Assembly: GCF_017873175.1 (NCBI RefSeq)
Contig: NZ_JAGGJW010000013.1
Coordinates: 1-64,000 of the forward strand
Source: Neorhizobium petrolearium
GTDB taxonomy: Bacteria; Pseudomonadota; Alphaproteobacteria; Rhizobiales; Rhizobiaceae
Direction: 5' to 3'
DNA: 64,000 bases
In this document: piece after piece, positions 34,725-43,980 of the stretch
How positions within the stretch are numbered: the first letter of the stretch is position 1
Layout: every line of letters starts with the position of its first letter
Position numbers and translations under genes: made by a program
The notes under the pieces: model-generated
The model's input: the letters and a program-made list of their open reading frames with translations, nothing else
The model's database searches: none
What the model was told of the DNA's origin: nothing

Positions 34725-35603
34725 TCAATGTGTCACGATCGGTTTGGGCTTCTTCTCGGTCCATTGCGGCGGCGCGCCATATTTGGAGGCCACGGCTCCG
34801 ATCAGGCCAGGTGCCCGGCCGAAGGCATCGCAGGCGGCATATTTAGGCTTGCCACCAAACCAGGATTGCATGCGCTGCCTGGACGGGAGCGAGATATCCA
34901 ATCCCTTCGGTTCCTTGCCGGCGATCAGCACTCGCGAGAAGTCGCTCGCAAACTTCGTCGCCAGACCATAGGCGTCGCCGACTTCGGAAACGCGCGGGTT
35001 GTTCTGAATCGAGTTCGCCCCGCGCGCCCACAACATCGCGGCGCTCTGGACGCCATTGCTATCCACCGCTTCAGCTTCGACGGCCAATCCTCCGAGGCCG
35101 AAAGGCAGGCGTGGCACGCTGACGGGCAGGATGAAGCCTGTCCCGACACTGACGACAGTCGCAGCGCCCGCCATCGCCTTGTTGGTTGGAACAATGTCAG
35201 CGACGACCGAGCGGACCGTCAGATCGGCTGGTTCACCGGCTGAGACCATTTGATATTTATCGCTCAGCGATACACAAAGCGCCCGGTCGAGAGCGTTCGA
35301 CACCAATGCGCGATCGGTCTCCGATTTGATCCGCACCGCGGCGTCGAAGGAGAAGGTTGTCGGCACGATCCGAACCGTCTTCACCCGGGCGAGCTGTTGC
35401 CCATCGACATAGAGCCGCTTCTTGGCAATCGTCCCCTTGGGAGGGCCGAGATTGCTGTAGGAGGTCAGCGTTCCGGTCTCCTTTATGGGCACCGAAGTGC
35501 ATCCGCTGATCACCATGGCCACGAGCAGTGCCAGACACGCGAATAAAGACGATCTCGGCGGGTTGTGGAAAAATCGGCGAAATGGATGGGGGTTGCTGTG
35601 CAC
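34725..35603 (-). CDS. DUF3313-family lipoprotein
   Basis: A 292-residue predicted outer-membrane or periplasmic lipoprotein. A positively charged leader and hydrophobic helix end in MVISGC, a good lipobox. The body contains VRIVPTTFSFDAAVRIKSET and repeated small-residue strands such as TVVSVGTGFILPVSVPRLPF, as in DUF3313 proteins of unknown function. The start is a GTG at 35603 with GGAGG upstream; an ATG start would remove most of the signal. It lies close to a divergent-spaced two-component system on the same strand. Confidence 0.75.
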   Translation of the reverse strand: MHSNPHPFRRFFHNPPRSSLFACLALLVAMVISGCTSVPIKETGTLTSYSNLGPPKGTIAKKRLYVDGQQLARVKTVRIVPTTFSFDAAVRIKSETDRALVSNALDRALCVSLSDKYQMVSAGEPADLTVRSVVADIVPTNKAMAGAATVVSVGTGFILPVSVPRLPFGLGGLAVEAEAVDSNGVQSAAMLWARGANSIQNNPRVSEVGDAYGLATKFASDFSRVLIAGKEPKGLDISLPSRQRMQSWFGGKPKYAACDAFGRAPGLIGAVASKYGAPPQWTEKKPKPIVTH

Positions 35604-35671
35604 GCTCTCTGGCCTCCGTCGGTGATACTGGGAGGACAGTGCGAGCGAAGAATTGCCGCAGCATTACGAAC

Positions 35672-37009
35672 TCAAAGCTGCATTGCGACCTGCGTTCCCG
35701 CAGAGCTGCTTTTCATGCTGACCCGGCCCCCGTGATTGGCAACGACCTGCTTCACCAGGCTCAGACCAAGGCCCGCGCCTGTGCTCTTGGGGGTGACGCG
35801 ATAGAACGGTTCGAAAACGAGTTCCTGATGTTCAGCCGGTATGCCAGGCCCTTCATCGGCCACATCGATCCGCCCGTCGGCCGAGACCGAAACCGTGATC
35901 ATTCCGGCATTGCCTCCGTGGTCGATCGCGTTGCGAACGAGATTGCTGACCGCTCTCGACAATGCGGAAGAATTGCCTCTGCGTGTGAGGCTTTCCACCT
36001 CACTCTGAAAGGAAATCTGGTACCCGGCCGTGATTGCCAAGGGCGCAAGGTCCGCCACGACTGTTCGAGCATTGTCGACAAGATCGACCACTTCGTGCAA
36101 ATCCGTCGCTTGATCGTTACGCTCGAAATCGAGGAGCTGCTCAGCAGTCTCAGCTAGGCGCGCCACGTCTTGCAACAACCGCCTGCGTTCCTGGCCTTCG
36201 GACATTCCATCGATCCGCGTCTGCATGATGGCGATCGGCGTCCTGAGCTCATGTGCCGCATCGATCAGGAAGCGTTGGCGTTTCCTGAATTCACTCTCAA
36301 GCCGTTCAAGCGCATCGTTGAATGCGATCACCAGCGGAGTGACCTCCTTTGGGATGCCATCCACCGGAAGGCGTGTTCCCGGCCGACGCGGCTCGATCTG
36401 CGATGCCTTTCGAGCGACGTCGCTCACACGCGCAAGGGCGCGGCCCACAATTCGAGGAACGGCAAGAAAGATCGCAGGCAGGGCAAGCGCGAGCAACGAA
36501 ATGTAGATCGGGTAGGCCCTGCTCAGAAGGGCGAGGACGGGCCAGCCCTTGTCCGCGACGCCGCCAAACAGAATTCTAACTTCACCCACTGCCGCTTCGG
36601 CGGTTTCGACAGTTGCGATCTCGTTTGTCATTGCGGACCCCCGTATGTCCGCGTCATCGAACAGATGAACCAGGCGGGCGAGTTCGGCATAGGCAGGGGG
36701 GATGGCGCCATAGGATACGAAAGCGCCATCCGTGGTGGCCGCGACATACCATAGCTGGCCGTTCTGCTCCTTCAGCGCCTTGAGCTCCAGCGTTTCCCGC
36801 AGCTCCAGATGTCCCTGTCCATCGCGTGCCGCAGCCCCGGCTATCACCGAGCCAATCGTTTCCTCCATGGCGATGTTCGGCGACATGATGGTGGTGGCCC
36901 AGATGCAAAGACCGATGATCACTGCGGCGATCACGGCGATGATGACGAGATTGAGCTGCCAACTCAGCTTCCACCATAAGGATGGGTTAGGCCTGTTTGC
37001 AGCGCGCAT
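35672..37009 (-). CDS. Sensor histidine kinase
   Basis: A 445-residue membrane sensor. There are two membrane helices (about 18-40 and 163-186) enclosing a periplasmic domain of about 120 residues. A HAMP-like linker follows, then the dimerisation helix with His253 in FLIDAAHELRTPIA. The ATPase domain has NLVRNAIDHGG (N box), VADEGPGIP (G1), and GAGLGLSLVKQVVANHGG (G2). Its ATG overlaps the response-regulator stop by one base, so the two are one operon. The signal is unknown; it resembles the QseC/TctE group. Confidence 0.9.
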   Translation of the reverse strand: MRAANRPNPSLWWKLSWQLNLVIIAVIAAVIIGLCIWATTIMSPNIAMEETIGSVIAGAAARDGQGHLELRETLELKALKEQNGQLWYVAATTDGAFVSYGAIPPAYAELARLVHLFDDADIRGSAMTNEIATVETAEAAVGEVRILFGGVADKGWPVLALLSRAYPIYISLLALALPAIFLAVPRIVGRALARVSDVARKASQIEPRRPGTRLPVDGIPKEVTPLVIAFNDALERLESEFRKRQRFLIDAAHELRTPIAIMQTRIDGMSEGQERRRLLQDVARLAETAEQLLDFERNDQATDLHEVVDLVDNARTVVADLAPLAITAGYQISFQSEVESLTRRGNSSALSRAVSNLVRNAIDHGGNAGMITVSVSADGRIDVADEGPGIPAEHQELVFEPFYRVTPKSTGAGLGLSLVKQVVANHGGRVSMKSSSAGTQVAMQL

Positions 37010-37680
37010 TATTCTTCCTTCAGCAGATAGCCGACGCCTCGGATGTTGTGGATCGTCACACCGGCACCGGCATCCAGCAGTCGCTTCCGCAATCGGGAAA
37101 TATGCGCATCGAGCGCATTGGATTGGATCTCTTCCTCATAATTGTAGACTGCAGCCTCAAGCGTCGGCCGAAGGACCGTTTTGTCCTTCCGCTTGGCGAG
37201 CGTCACCAGAACCAGGAGCTCGCGCCTTGGAAGATCGAGCGGCATCGAGTCTATCGTGACATTCAGATGCAGGGAATCAATCATCATCCGACCGGCGGCG
37301 ATGCCGGGCTCTGCGAGACTGGACGGCCTTCGAAGGACCGCACGCAAACGCGCCAAAAGCTCTTCGACAAGGAAGGGCTTGCCGAGATAGTCGTCGGCGC
37401 CGGTCTCCAATCCCTCGACGCGTTCCAATGGTTCATTCCTTGCCGTCAGCACGATGATCGGTGTGTCGGTTCCCGACCGCCTTAATTTAGGAATGAGCGT
37501 CAGCCCTTCGCCATCGGGCAGGCGGCGGTCCAGCAGGATTGCGTCATAGGGATGCTGGCGCGTCAATTCGATGGCATCAGCGAGATGCATTGTATGGTCG
37601 GTGACAATACCGTGCTTGTTCAGCGCCGCCGACAGCGCATTTGCCAGCTCCTTCTCGTCCTCCAGCAGCAGAATTCTCAT
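37009..37680 (-). CDS. OmpR-family response regulator
   Basis: A 223-residue two-domain regulator. The receiver domain has the acidic pair in LLLEDEKEL, the phosphoacceptor Asp51 in AILLDRRLPDGEGL, Thr in IVLTARN and the conserved Lys in YLGKPF. The C-terminal winged helix binds DNA (LPRRELLVLVTLAKRKDK and SNALDAHISRLRKRL). It precedes its kinase partner in the operon. Targets are not evident; the DUF3313 gene downstream is one candidate. Confidence 0.92.
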   Translation of the reverse strand: MRILLLEDEKELANALSAALNKHGIVTDHTMHLADAIELTRQHPYDAILLDRRLPDGEGLTLIPKLRRSGTDTPIIVLTARNEPLERVEGLETGADDYLGKPFLVEELLARLRAVLRRPSSLAEPGIAAGRMMIDSLHLNVTIDSMPLDLPRRELLVLVTLAKRKDKTVLRPTLEAAVYNYEEEIQSNALDAHISRLRKRLLDAGAGVTIHNIRGVGYLLKEE

Positions 37681-38221
37681 CGCCCTTGGCCCTCTCGTCC
37701 TGTCCTTGTCCGCTGCGAAGGTTGCAGCAGCATTACGGAGCTTGAAAGGCAGTCAGGTAATGCCGCTGCAATTGTCGAAGCTTACCAGACAAGGCATCCG
37801 CCCACCGGACGTCGGCGTCGGTGGCTCGCAATAGCGAATTTCTATGGTCTGGAAAAACAGTGATCTATCTCGAACCTATTCTGCGCTTCGTGGTCAGGTA
37901 TTTCCTGTCAGCCATTATATTGGGCGCGCTTTTGGGAGGGCCGCTCGCCATCCTGCTCATGAAATGGAGTTCGATCAAAGCGCTCGGATGATCCCGTTTT
38001 CATCCCTCCGCGATCTTGTCCGTGCCCGTTGCTATTTCGAAAGCCGGGCCACGATGCAACTCAGCCTTTACGACGGGTCCGGCCACTTCGGCGATCAACG
38101 TCTCCCGGGATAGAATCGCGTGAAGACTGATCAAATTTTATAAGCTATAATCGTGACTTGACTTCATAATACCTGAACATACAGTTTCAACTGGTCATAT
38201 CTCGAATGGAGGAGGCTACCC
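37681..38221. other. Regulatory stretch upstream of the formate dehydrogenase operon
   Basis: About 540 bases between the divergent response regulator and fdoG. It contains a possible 43-residue membrane-protein gene (37860-37991, listed). Nearer fdoG the DNA is AT-rich: TATAAT at 38146-38151 and TTGACT at 38158-38163 are possible promoter elements. GGAGGAGG stands just upstream of the fdoG ATG. Confidence 0.45.
37860..37991 (+). CDS. Possible small single-pass membrane protein
   Basis: A GTG-started 43-residue frame: YLEPILRFVVRYFLSAIILG, then ALLGGPLAILLMKWSSIKA. It predicts one clear transmembrane helix flanked by basic residues. GGAAAAA precedes the start at suitable distance but is a weak site. 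It is too short for standard gene calling. Position about 230 bases before fdoG is suggestive only. I do not recognise a family. Confidence 0.35.
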   Translation: MIYLEPILRFVVRYFLSAIILGALLGGPLAILLMKWSSIKALG

Positions 38222-41200
38222 ATGAATGTCGACCTCTCGCGGCGCAGCTTTCTGAAGCTGGCTGGAGCAGGTGTAGCGGCAACGTCCCTCGGTGCGATGG
38301 GTTTTGGCGAGGCTGAAGCCGCCGAAGCCGCGCATGTCCGGCCTTTCAAGCTGACGACGACCACCGAAACGCGCAACACCTGTCCGTACTGTTCCGTCGC
38401 TTGCGGCGTCATCATTTATTCGAAGGGCGACCTTCGCAAGGGTGAGGCTGCCGACATTGTCCATATCGAAGGCGATGCCGATCATCCGACCAACCGCGGT
38501 ACGCTCTGTCCCAAGGGGGCGGCGCTCAAGGATTTCGTGAAGTCCCCGACCCGCCTCAAATACCCGATGCACCGCAAGCCGGGTTCGGACAAGTTCGAGC
38601 GCATCTCCTGGGATGAGGCGTTCGATCGCATTGCGCGCCTGATGAAGGATGACCGCGACGCCAATTTCGTAGCGACGAATGCCGCGGGTGTTCCGGTCAA
38701 TCGCTGGACGACCGTCGGCATGCTGGCTGCGTCGGCGACCACCAATGAAACGGCCTGGGCGACCTTCAAGTTCGCCAAGGGGCTGGGAATAGTCGGTTTC
38801 GACAATCAGGCACGCGTCTGACACGGCCCTACGGTGGCGAGTCTCGCCCCAACTTTTGGCCGTGGAGCAATGACCAACTCCTGGACCGACATCAAGAATA
38901 CCGACCTCGTCGTCGTCATGGGCGGCAATGCGGCCGAAGCGCATCCTTGCGGCTTCAAATGGGTGACCGAGGCCAAGGCCAATCGCGGCGCCAAACTGAT
39001 CGTGGTCGATCCGCGCTATACCCGTACGGCGTCGGTTTCGGACTACTATGCCCCCATCCGCCAGGGAACCGATATCGCCTTCCTGAACGGAGTGATGAAA
39101 TACTGCATCGACAACGACAAGGTGCAGTGGGAATACATGAAGGCGTTCACCAACGCCTCCTACATCGTCAAGGACGGCTTCGGCTACAAGGATGGCCTCT
39201 TCACGGGCTATGATCCGGAAAAGCGCGACTATGACAAGTCGACCTGGGATTATGTGCTCGGCGATGACGGCTTCGTCACGACCGACCCGACGCTTCAGAA
39301 CCCGCGTTGCGTCTGGAATCTGCTGAAAGAGCACCTGGCCCCCTACACACCGGAAATGGTCGAACGGATCTGCGGCACGCCGAAGGATAAATTCCTGAAG
39401 GTCGCTGAGATGATCTCGGAATGCTCATCTCCGACGAAGACCATGACGTCGATGTATGCACTCGGCTGGACGCAGCACTCCTATGGCTCGCAGAATATCC
39501 GAGCCATGGCCATGCTGCAGCTCATTCTCGGCAATATCGGGGTGCGTGGCGGCGGCATGAATGCGCTTCGTGGCCACTCCAACATCCAGGGTTTGACCGA
39601 CCTCGGCCTGATGTCGCATCTACTCACCGGCTATCTGACGATGCCGACTGAAAAGGACGTGGATTTCACGACCTATATGTCGACCCGTCAGTTCAAGCCG
39701 TTGCGCCCCGGCCAGACAAGCTATTGGCAGAACTACAGGAAGTTCATGGTCTCCTTCCAGAAGGCCATGTGGGGCGATGCTGCGCGCGCCGATAACGACT
39801 GGGCCTTCAACTACATCCCCAAGCTCGACGTGCCGTCCTATGATGTGCTCCGCATGTTCGAACTGATGTATCAAGGCAAGGTCAACGGCTACATCTGCCA
39901 AGGTTTCAACCCGCTTCTTGCCTTCCCCAACCGGGACAAGAACACCGAGGCGCTGTCAAAGCTCAAATGGCTCATCACCATGGACCCGCTTGAAACCGAG
40001 ACGGCGCGGTTCTGGGAAAACCACGGCGACTTTAATCCCGTCGATACGGTCTCGATCCAGACCGAGGTCTTCCAGCTGCCCACGACCTGCTTTGCCGAAG
40101 AAGACGGTTCGCTCACCAATTCGGGCCGGTGGCTGCAATGGCACTGGGCGGGCGGAACTCCCCCCGGTGAAGCACAGCACGACACCTACATCATCGCCCA
40201 GATATTCCTGAGGATGCGGGAGTTGTATCGCAAGGAAGGGGGTGCCTTCCCCGATCCGATCCTGAACATGTCTTGGGATTATGCTGATCCGAACGAGCCG
40301 ACTGCGGAGGAACTGGCGAAGGAAATCAACGGTCGTGCGCTGACCGACCTCATGGACCCGACCGATCCGACGAAGGTCCAGGTTGCCGCAGGCAAGCAGG
40401 TGTTGAACTTCTCGCAATTGCGCGACGACGGATCGACGATGTGCGGCTGCTGGATCTATTCCGGCAACTTCAACGAGCAGGGCAACAACATGGCCCGGCG
40501 CGACAACCACGATCCGGACGACACAGGCGCCTATCTCGGCTGGTCCTTTGCCTGGCCTCTCAATCGCCGCACGCTCTACAATCGCGCTTCAGCCGATCTG
40601 CAGGGCAGGCCGTGGGATCCGAGCCGCAAGCTGCTCGAATGGGACGGTTCGAAATGGACGGGCTACGATATCCCCGACATCGCGCCGACGGCCAAGCCGG
40701 AGGATGTCGGTCCCTTCATCATGAACCAGGAGGGAACCGCGCGTCTGTTCACGCGCGGAATGATGCGCGATGGTCCGTTCCCGGCGCATATGGAGCCTTT
40801 CGAGTCTCCGGTCGCCAACGTCTTCAATCCGGAGATGCGGGGCAATCCCGTCAGCCGTGTGTTTGAGACGGACGTGGCGCAGATGGGGCTTTCGGACGAG
40901 TTTCCTTATGCGGCGACCTCCTACCGGCTCACAGAGCACTTCCATTACTGGACCAAGCACAACCGCGTGAACTCGGCACTGCAGCCGGAATTCTTCGTCG
41001 AAATCTCCGAGGAACTTGCCAAGGAGAAGAACATCGGGAATGGCGGTTGGGTCCGGGTCTGGTCGAAACGCGGTTCGGTCAAGGCAAAGGCGGTGGTGAC
41101 GAAGCGCATCCGGCCGCTCATGTGCGACGGCAAGCCGGTTCACGTGGTGGGTATCCCGCTTCATTGGGGTTTCACCGGTTCAGCGAAGAAGGGCTTCGGT

Positions 41201-41311
41201 CCGAATTCGCTGGCGCCCTTCGTCGGTGACGCCAACATCGAAACGCCGGAATACAAGGCGTTCCTCGTCAATATCGAGCCATCGACGGCACCGCAGGAGG
41301 CTACAGTATGA
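38222..41311 (+). CDS. fdoG: Formate dehydrogenase-N/O alpha subunit, selenoprotein
   Basis: A 1029-residue molybdopterin enzyme oxidising formate on the periplasmic side. The N-terminus is a twin-arginine signal ([20 protein letters not shown]). CPYCSVACG with the later CPKG binds the first 4Fe-4S cluster. The TGA at 38819-38821 is residue 200 and falls at [18 protein letters not shown], exactly where FdoG/FdnG carry selenocysteine ligating the metal. The frame continues without interruption to the C-terminal molybdopterin-binding domain. A SECIS hairpin follows the TGA. GGAGGAGG precedes the start. The stop overlaps the fdoH start. It is one gene, not two. Confidence 0.96.
38819..38864 (+). 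promoter_or_regulatory. Bacterial SECIS element at the fdoG UGA codon
   Basis: Immediately after TGA, CACGGCC (38822-38828) pairs with GGCCGTG (38858-38864). Inside, GGCGA (38836-38840) pairs with TCGCC (38844-38848), leaving a three-base GTC apical loop. The layout matches the SelB-binding hairpins of E. coli fdhF and fdnG. It directs selenocysteine insertion rather than termination. Confidence 0.88.
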
Positions 41312-42279
41312 TGGACAGTCCTCGCACCGCCGTCAGCAATCCTCCGGTCCAGCCGATGGAAAGCAACCTCACCGAGCGGGACCTCATCCGCCGCTCGGCC
41401 ACCAGCGAGCTGCCGACGCCTGAGCGGCAGCTCACACCAGTCGCCAAGCTGATCGATGTCTCCAAGTGCATCGGCTGCAAGGCCTGCCAGTCCGCCTGCG
41501 TGGAGTGGAACGATACGCATCCGGAAATCGGTGCAAACGTGGGGTATTATACGAACCCCCACGATCTCACCGAGGACATGTTCACGCTCATGCGCTTCAC
41601 GGAATGGGTCAATCCCGAGACCGACAATCTCGAATGGCTCATCCGCAAAGACGGCTGCATGCATTGCGCGGATCCCGGTTGTCTCAAGGCCTGTCCGGCT
41701 CCGGGTGCGATCGTGCAGTATTCAAATGGCATCGTGGATTTCGTCCACGAGAACTGCATAGGCTGCGGCTATTGCATCAAGGGCTGTCCCTTCAACATTC
41801 CGCGTATCTCCAAGGTGGATCACCGTGCCTACAAATGCACCCTCTGTTCCGACCGCGTCGCGGTAGGCCAGGGGCCAGCCTGCGCCAAGGCATGTCCGAC
41901 ACAGGCGATCGTGTTCGGCACAAAGGAGGATATGAAGAAGCACGCGGACGACCGCATCGCCGACCTCAAATCCCGTGGTTACGCGAATGCCGGGCTCTAC
42001 GATCCGCCAGGGGTTGGCGGCACGCACGTGATGTATGTCCTGCATCACAATGACAAGCCGCATATCTATGCCGACCTGCCAGACGACCCCAAGATTTCCG
42101 GCGTGGTGCAGGCCTGGAAAGGCGTGACCAAATATACCGGCCTTGCGGCAATGGGGCTCGTGGCCGCCGGCGCGATCCTTCACGGTGTCTTCGGCCGGGC
42201 CAATCGCGTACAGCCAGAAGACGAGGAAAATGCCGAAAAGCTCGTCGATAGCGCCGCGGGCCATAGGGAGGATGCCTGA
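41308..42279 (+). CDS. fdoH: Formate dehydrogenase iron-sulfur beta subunit
   Basis: A 323-residue electron-transfer subunit. Four cysteine clusters are visible: [41 protein letters not shown], and [21 protein letters not shown]. They hold four 4Fe-4S centres. A C-terminal membrane anchor spans about residues 273-292 ([20 protein letters not shown]). It passes electrons from FdoG to the cytochrome b subunit. It overlaps fdoG (ATGA) and its stop overlaps the fdoI start by one base. Confidence 0.95.
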   Translation: MMDSPRTAVSNPPVQPMESNLTERDLIRRSATSELPTPERQLTPVAKLIDVSKCIGCKACQSACVEWNDTHPEIGANVGYYTNPHDLTEDMFTLMRFTEWVNPETDNLEWLIRKDGCMHCADPGCLKACPAPGAIVQYSNGIVDFVHENCIGCGYCIKGCPFNIPRISKVDHRAYKCTLCSDRVAVGQGPACAKACPTQAIVFGTKEDMKKHADDRIADLKSRGYANAGLYDPPGVGGTHVMYVLHHNDKPHIYADLPDDPKISGVVQAWKGVTKYTGLAAMGLVAAGAILHGVFGRANRVQPEDEENAEKLVDSAAGHREDA

Positions 42280-42965
42280 TGAGCGAACCGTGGGATGTTG
42301 AATCCGATGATGCCATTCATCGCGGACCACCAGTCACCGTCGATCGTTATGGGCGGGGCAAGCGCGTCAATCACTGGATCACGGCCTGCAGCCTGATCCT
42401 GCTTCTGCTCTCTGGAATGGCTCTGTTTCACCCGTCGCTGTTCTTCCTCACCGGGCTTTTCGGCGGGGGGCAGAACACCCGTATGCTGCATCCCTGGATC
42501 GGTGTGGTGCTCTTCGTCAGCTTCTACATCTTCTTCTTCCAGCTTTGGAAGGCCAACCTCTTCACCAAGGCGGACATGGGGTGGTTCACGGGTATCCGTG
42601 ACGTGATCGGCGGACACGAGGAGCGTCTTCCCGAGATGGGCAAATACAATGCCGGCCAGAAAGTGATCTTCTGGGCGATGGCCTTGCTCATCATCGCCTT
42701 GATCGCCACCGGCATCCTCATATGGGATCAATACTTCTATGATTACACGTCGATCGAGACGAAGCGCTTCGCGGTTCTGATCCATGCCGTGTCGGCCGTG
42801 CTCATCATCTGCGTGTTCATTGTTCATGTCTATGCGGCGATTTGGACCCGCGGAACCATTCGTGCGATGACGCGCGGTTCGGTCACTGGCGGATGGGCCT
42901 GGCGCCACCACCGCAAGTGGCTCAGGGAACTGGCTGGACGCGGGCGAATTGATCCTGCAGAATAG
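42279..42965 (+). CDS. fdoI: Formate dehydrogenase cytochrome b556 gamma subunit
   Basis: A 228-residue membrane subunit with four helices. RVNHWITACSLILLLLSGMA holds the first haem-ligand histidine; others lie in MLHPWIGVVLFVSF and AVLIIHAVSAV-like helices near the end (VLIHAVSAVLIICVFIVHVY). It binds two b haems and reduces quinone. It is the third gene of the translationally coupled fdoGHI set. Confidence 0.93.
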   Translation: MSEPWDVESDDAIHRGPPVTVDRYGRGKRVNHWITACSLILLLLSGMALFHPSLFFLTGLFGGGQNTRMLHPWIGVVLFVSFYIFFFQLWKANLFTKADMGWFTGIRDVIGGHEERLPEMGKYNAGQKVIFWAMALLIIALIATGILIWDQYFYDYTSIETKRFAVLIHAVSAVLIICVFIVHVYAAIWTRGTIRAMTRGSVTGGWAWRHHRKWLRELAGRGRIDPAE

Positions 42966-42974
42966 TCATGGAAG

Positions 42975-43014
42975 CGCATTCCGAAAAGCGTGACGCGGTT
43001 TTCGGCAATATGCG
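42975..43014. repeat. Rhizobial extragenic palindrome, copy 2
   Basis: CGCAT (42975-42979) pairs with ATGCG (43010-43014), and CCGAAAA (42981-42987) with TTTTCGG (42999-43005). The loop reads GCGTGACGCGG. The core resembles the palindrome at 28076-28119. It fills the space between fdoI and fdhE, so fdhE starts after it. Confidence 0.6.
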
Positions 43015-43055
43015 TGACAGAACAAGAGCTGTGGCCGGTCGGCCCGCGAGGTGAA

Positions 43056-43976
43056 ATGTCCGTATCCCCAGTACAGCCCGATCCTTCGATGATCGGTGGT
43101 GTTTCCAAGGCTCCGTTTGCCTTGATGCCCAACCCGGTGCGCCTCTTCAGGGAGCGCGCCAATCGTTTCGAGGTTCTCGCCGAAGGCAGTCGACTCGCTC
43201 CCTATCTCAAATTCCTGGCAGGAATCGCACAGATCCAGAGCGAGCTGGCATCCACCCTGTCTCCGCTTGAGCCGATCCCCGCCGATCAGGTAGAGCGAGC
43301 GCGTGCGAATGCCATGCCACCGATCGATCGTTTGGCGATGGCCTCGTCACCGGATTGCCGGCAGGTGCTTCAGCAATTTTTGGAACGGATGGAAGGATTG
43401 GAGAAGCCTCCTGTCGCCGCAGAAGCGCTTGCGCAGGTTCGCGCTGCCGACGATGAGACATTGAGCTGGATGATCGGTAATGTCGTGGCCGACAACCTGC
43501 CGGTCGAAAGCCTGGCTCATCATCTTTACATTGCTGCGGCGATCCAGATCCACGCGGCGCGCCTCGCCGCCGGCCTTGATGGAAGCAGGCTCGTGCCGAT
43601 CCGCATCGGCGTCTGTCCCACCTGCGGCGGCAAACCTGTCGCTTCCATGGTCATCGGTTTCCATGGAGCGGAAGGTGCACGCTATGCCTGCTGTTCCTCA
43701 TGCACCACGATGTGGAACGAAGTTCGCATCAAATGTCTTGCCTGCGGCTCCACCAAAGGCATTGGCTACCGCGCCGTCGAAACCGGCGATGAAGAGGCGA
43801 CCATCAAGGCGGAGGTCTGCGACAGTTGCAACAGCTGGATAAAGATTCTCTACCAGAACAAGAATCCTTCGCTCGAAGTCGTCGCTGACGATGTCGCAAG
43901 CCTCGGACTCGACCTGTTGATGAAGGACACCGAATACAAGCGTGCAGGTTTCGATCCATTCCTGATGGGCTACTGA
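43056..43976 (+). CDS. fdhE: Formate dehydrogenase accessory protein FdhE
   Basis: A 306-residue cytosolic protein needed for assembly of membrane formate dehydrogenases. It has the paired rubredoxin-like cysteine motifs: GVCPTCGGKPVASMV, YACCSSCTTMWNEVRIKCLA, CGSTKGIGY and EVCDSCNSWIKILYQ. E. coli FdhE is of similar length (about 309). I chose the ATG at 43056 (GAGGTGAA upstream) because upstream in-frame GTGs lie in or beside a repeat. It lies between fdoI and selA in the same direction. Confidence 0.92.
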   Translation: MSVSPVQPDPSMIGGVSKAPFALMPNPVRLFRERANRFEVLAEGSRLAPYLKFLAGIAQIQSELASTLSPLEPIPADQVERARANAMPPIDRLAMASSPDCRQVLQQFLERMEGLEKPPVAAEALAQVRAADDETLSWMIGNVVADNLPVESLAHHLYIAAAIQIHAARLAAGLDGSRLVPIRIGVCPTCGGKPVASMVIGFHGAEGARYACCSSCTTMWNEVRIKCLACGSTKGIGYRAVETGDEEATIKAEVCDSCNSWIKILYQNKNPSLEVVADDVASLGLDLLMKDTEYKRAGFDPFLMGY

Positions 43977-43980
43977 TCCG

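Noticed and set aside
38222-41311. Two adjacent ORFs (38222-38821 and 38834-41311) as a frameshifted or split formate dehydrogenase pseudogene
   Set aside because: The break is a TGA at the known selenocysteine position, in frame and followed by a SECIS hairpin, with the selenium machinery next door.
42990-43976. Longer fdhE start at 42990
   Set aside because: That start lies in an extragenic palindrome; the ATG at 43056 has a ribosome-binding site and gives the family length.
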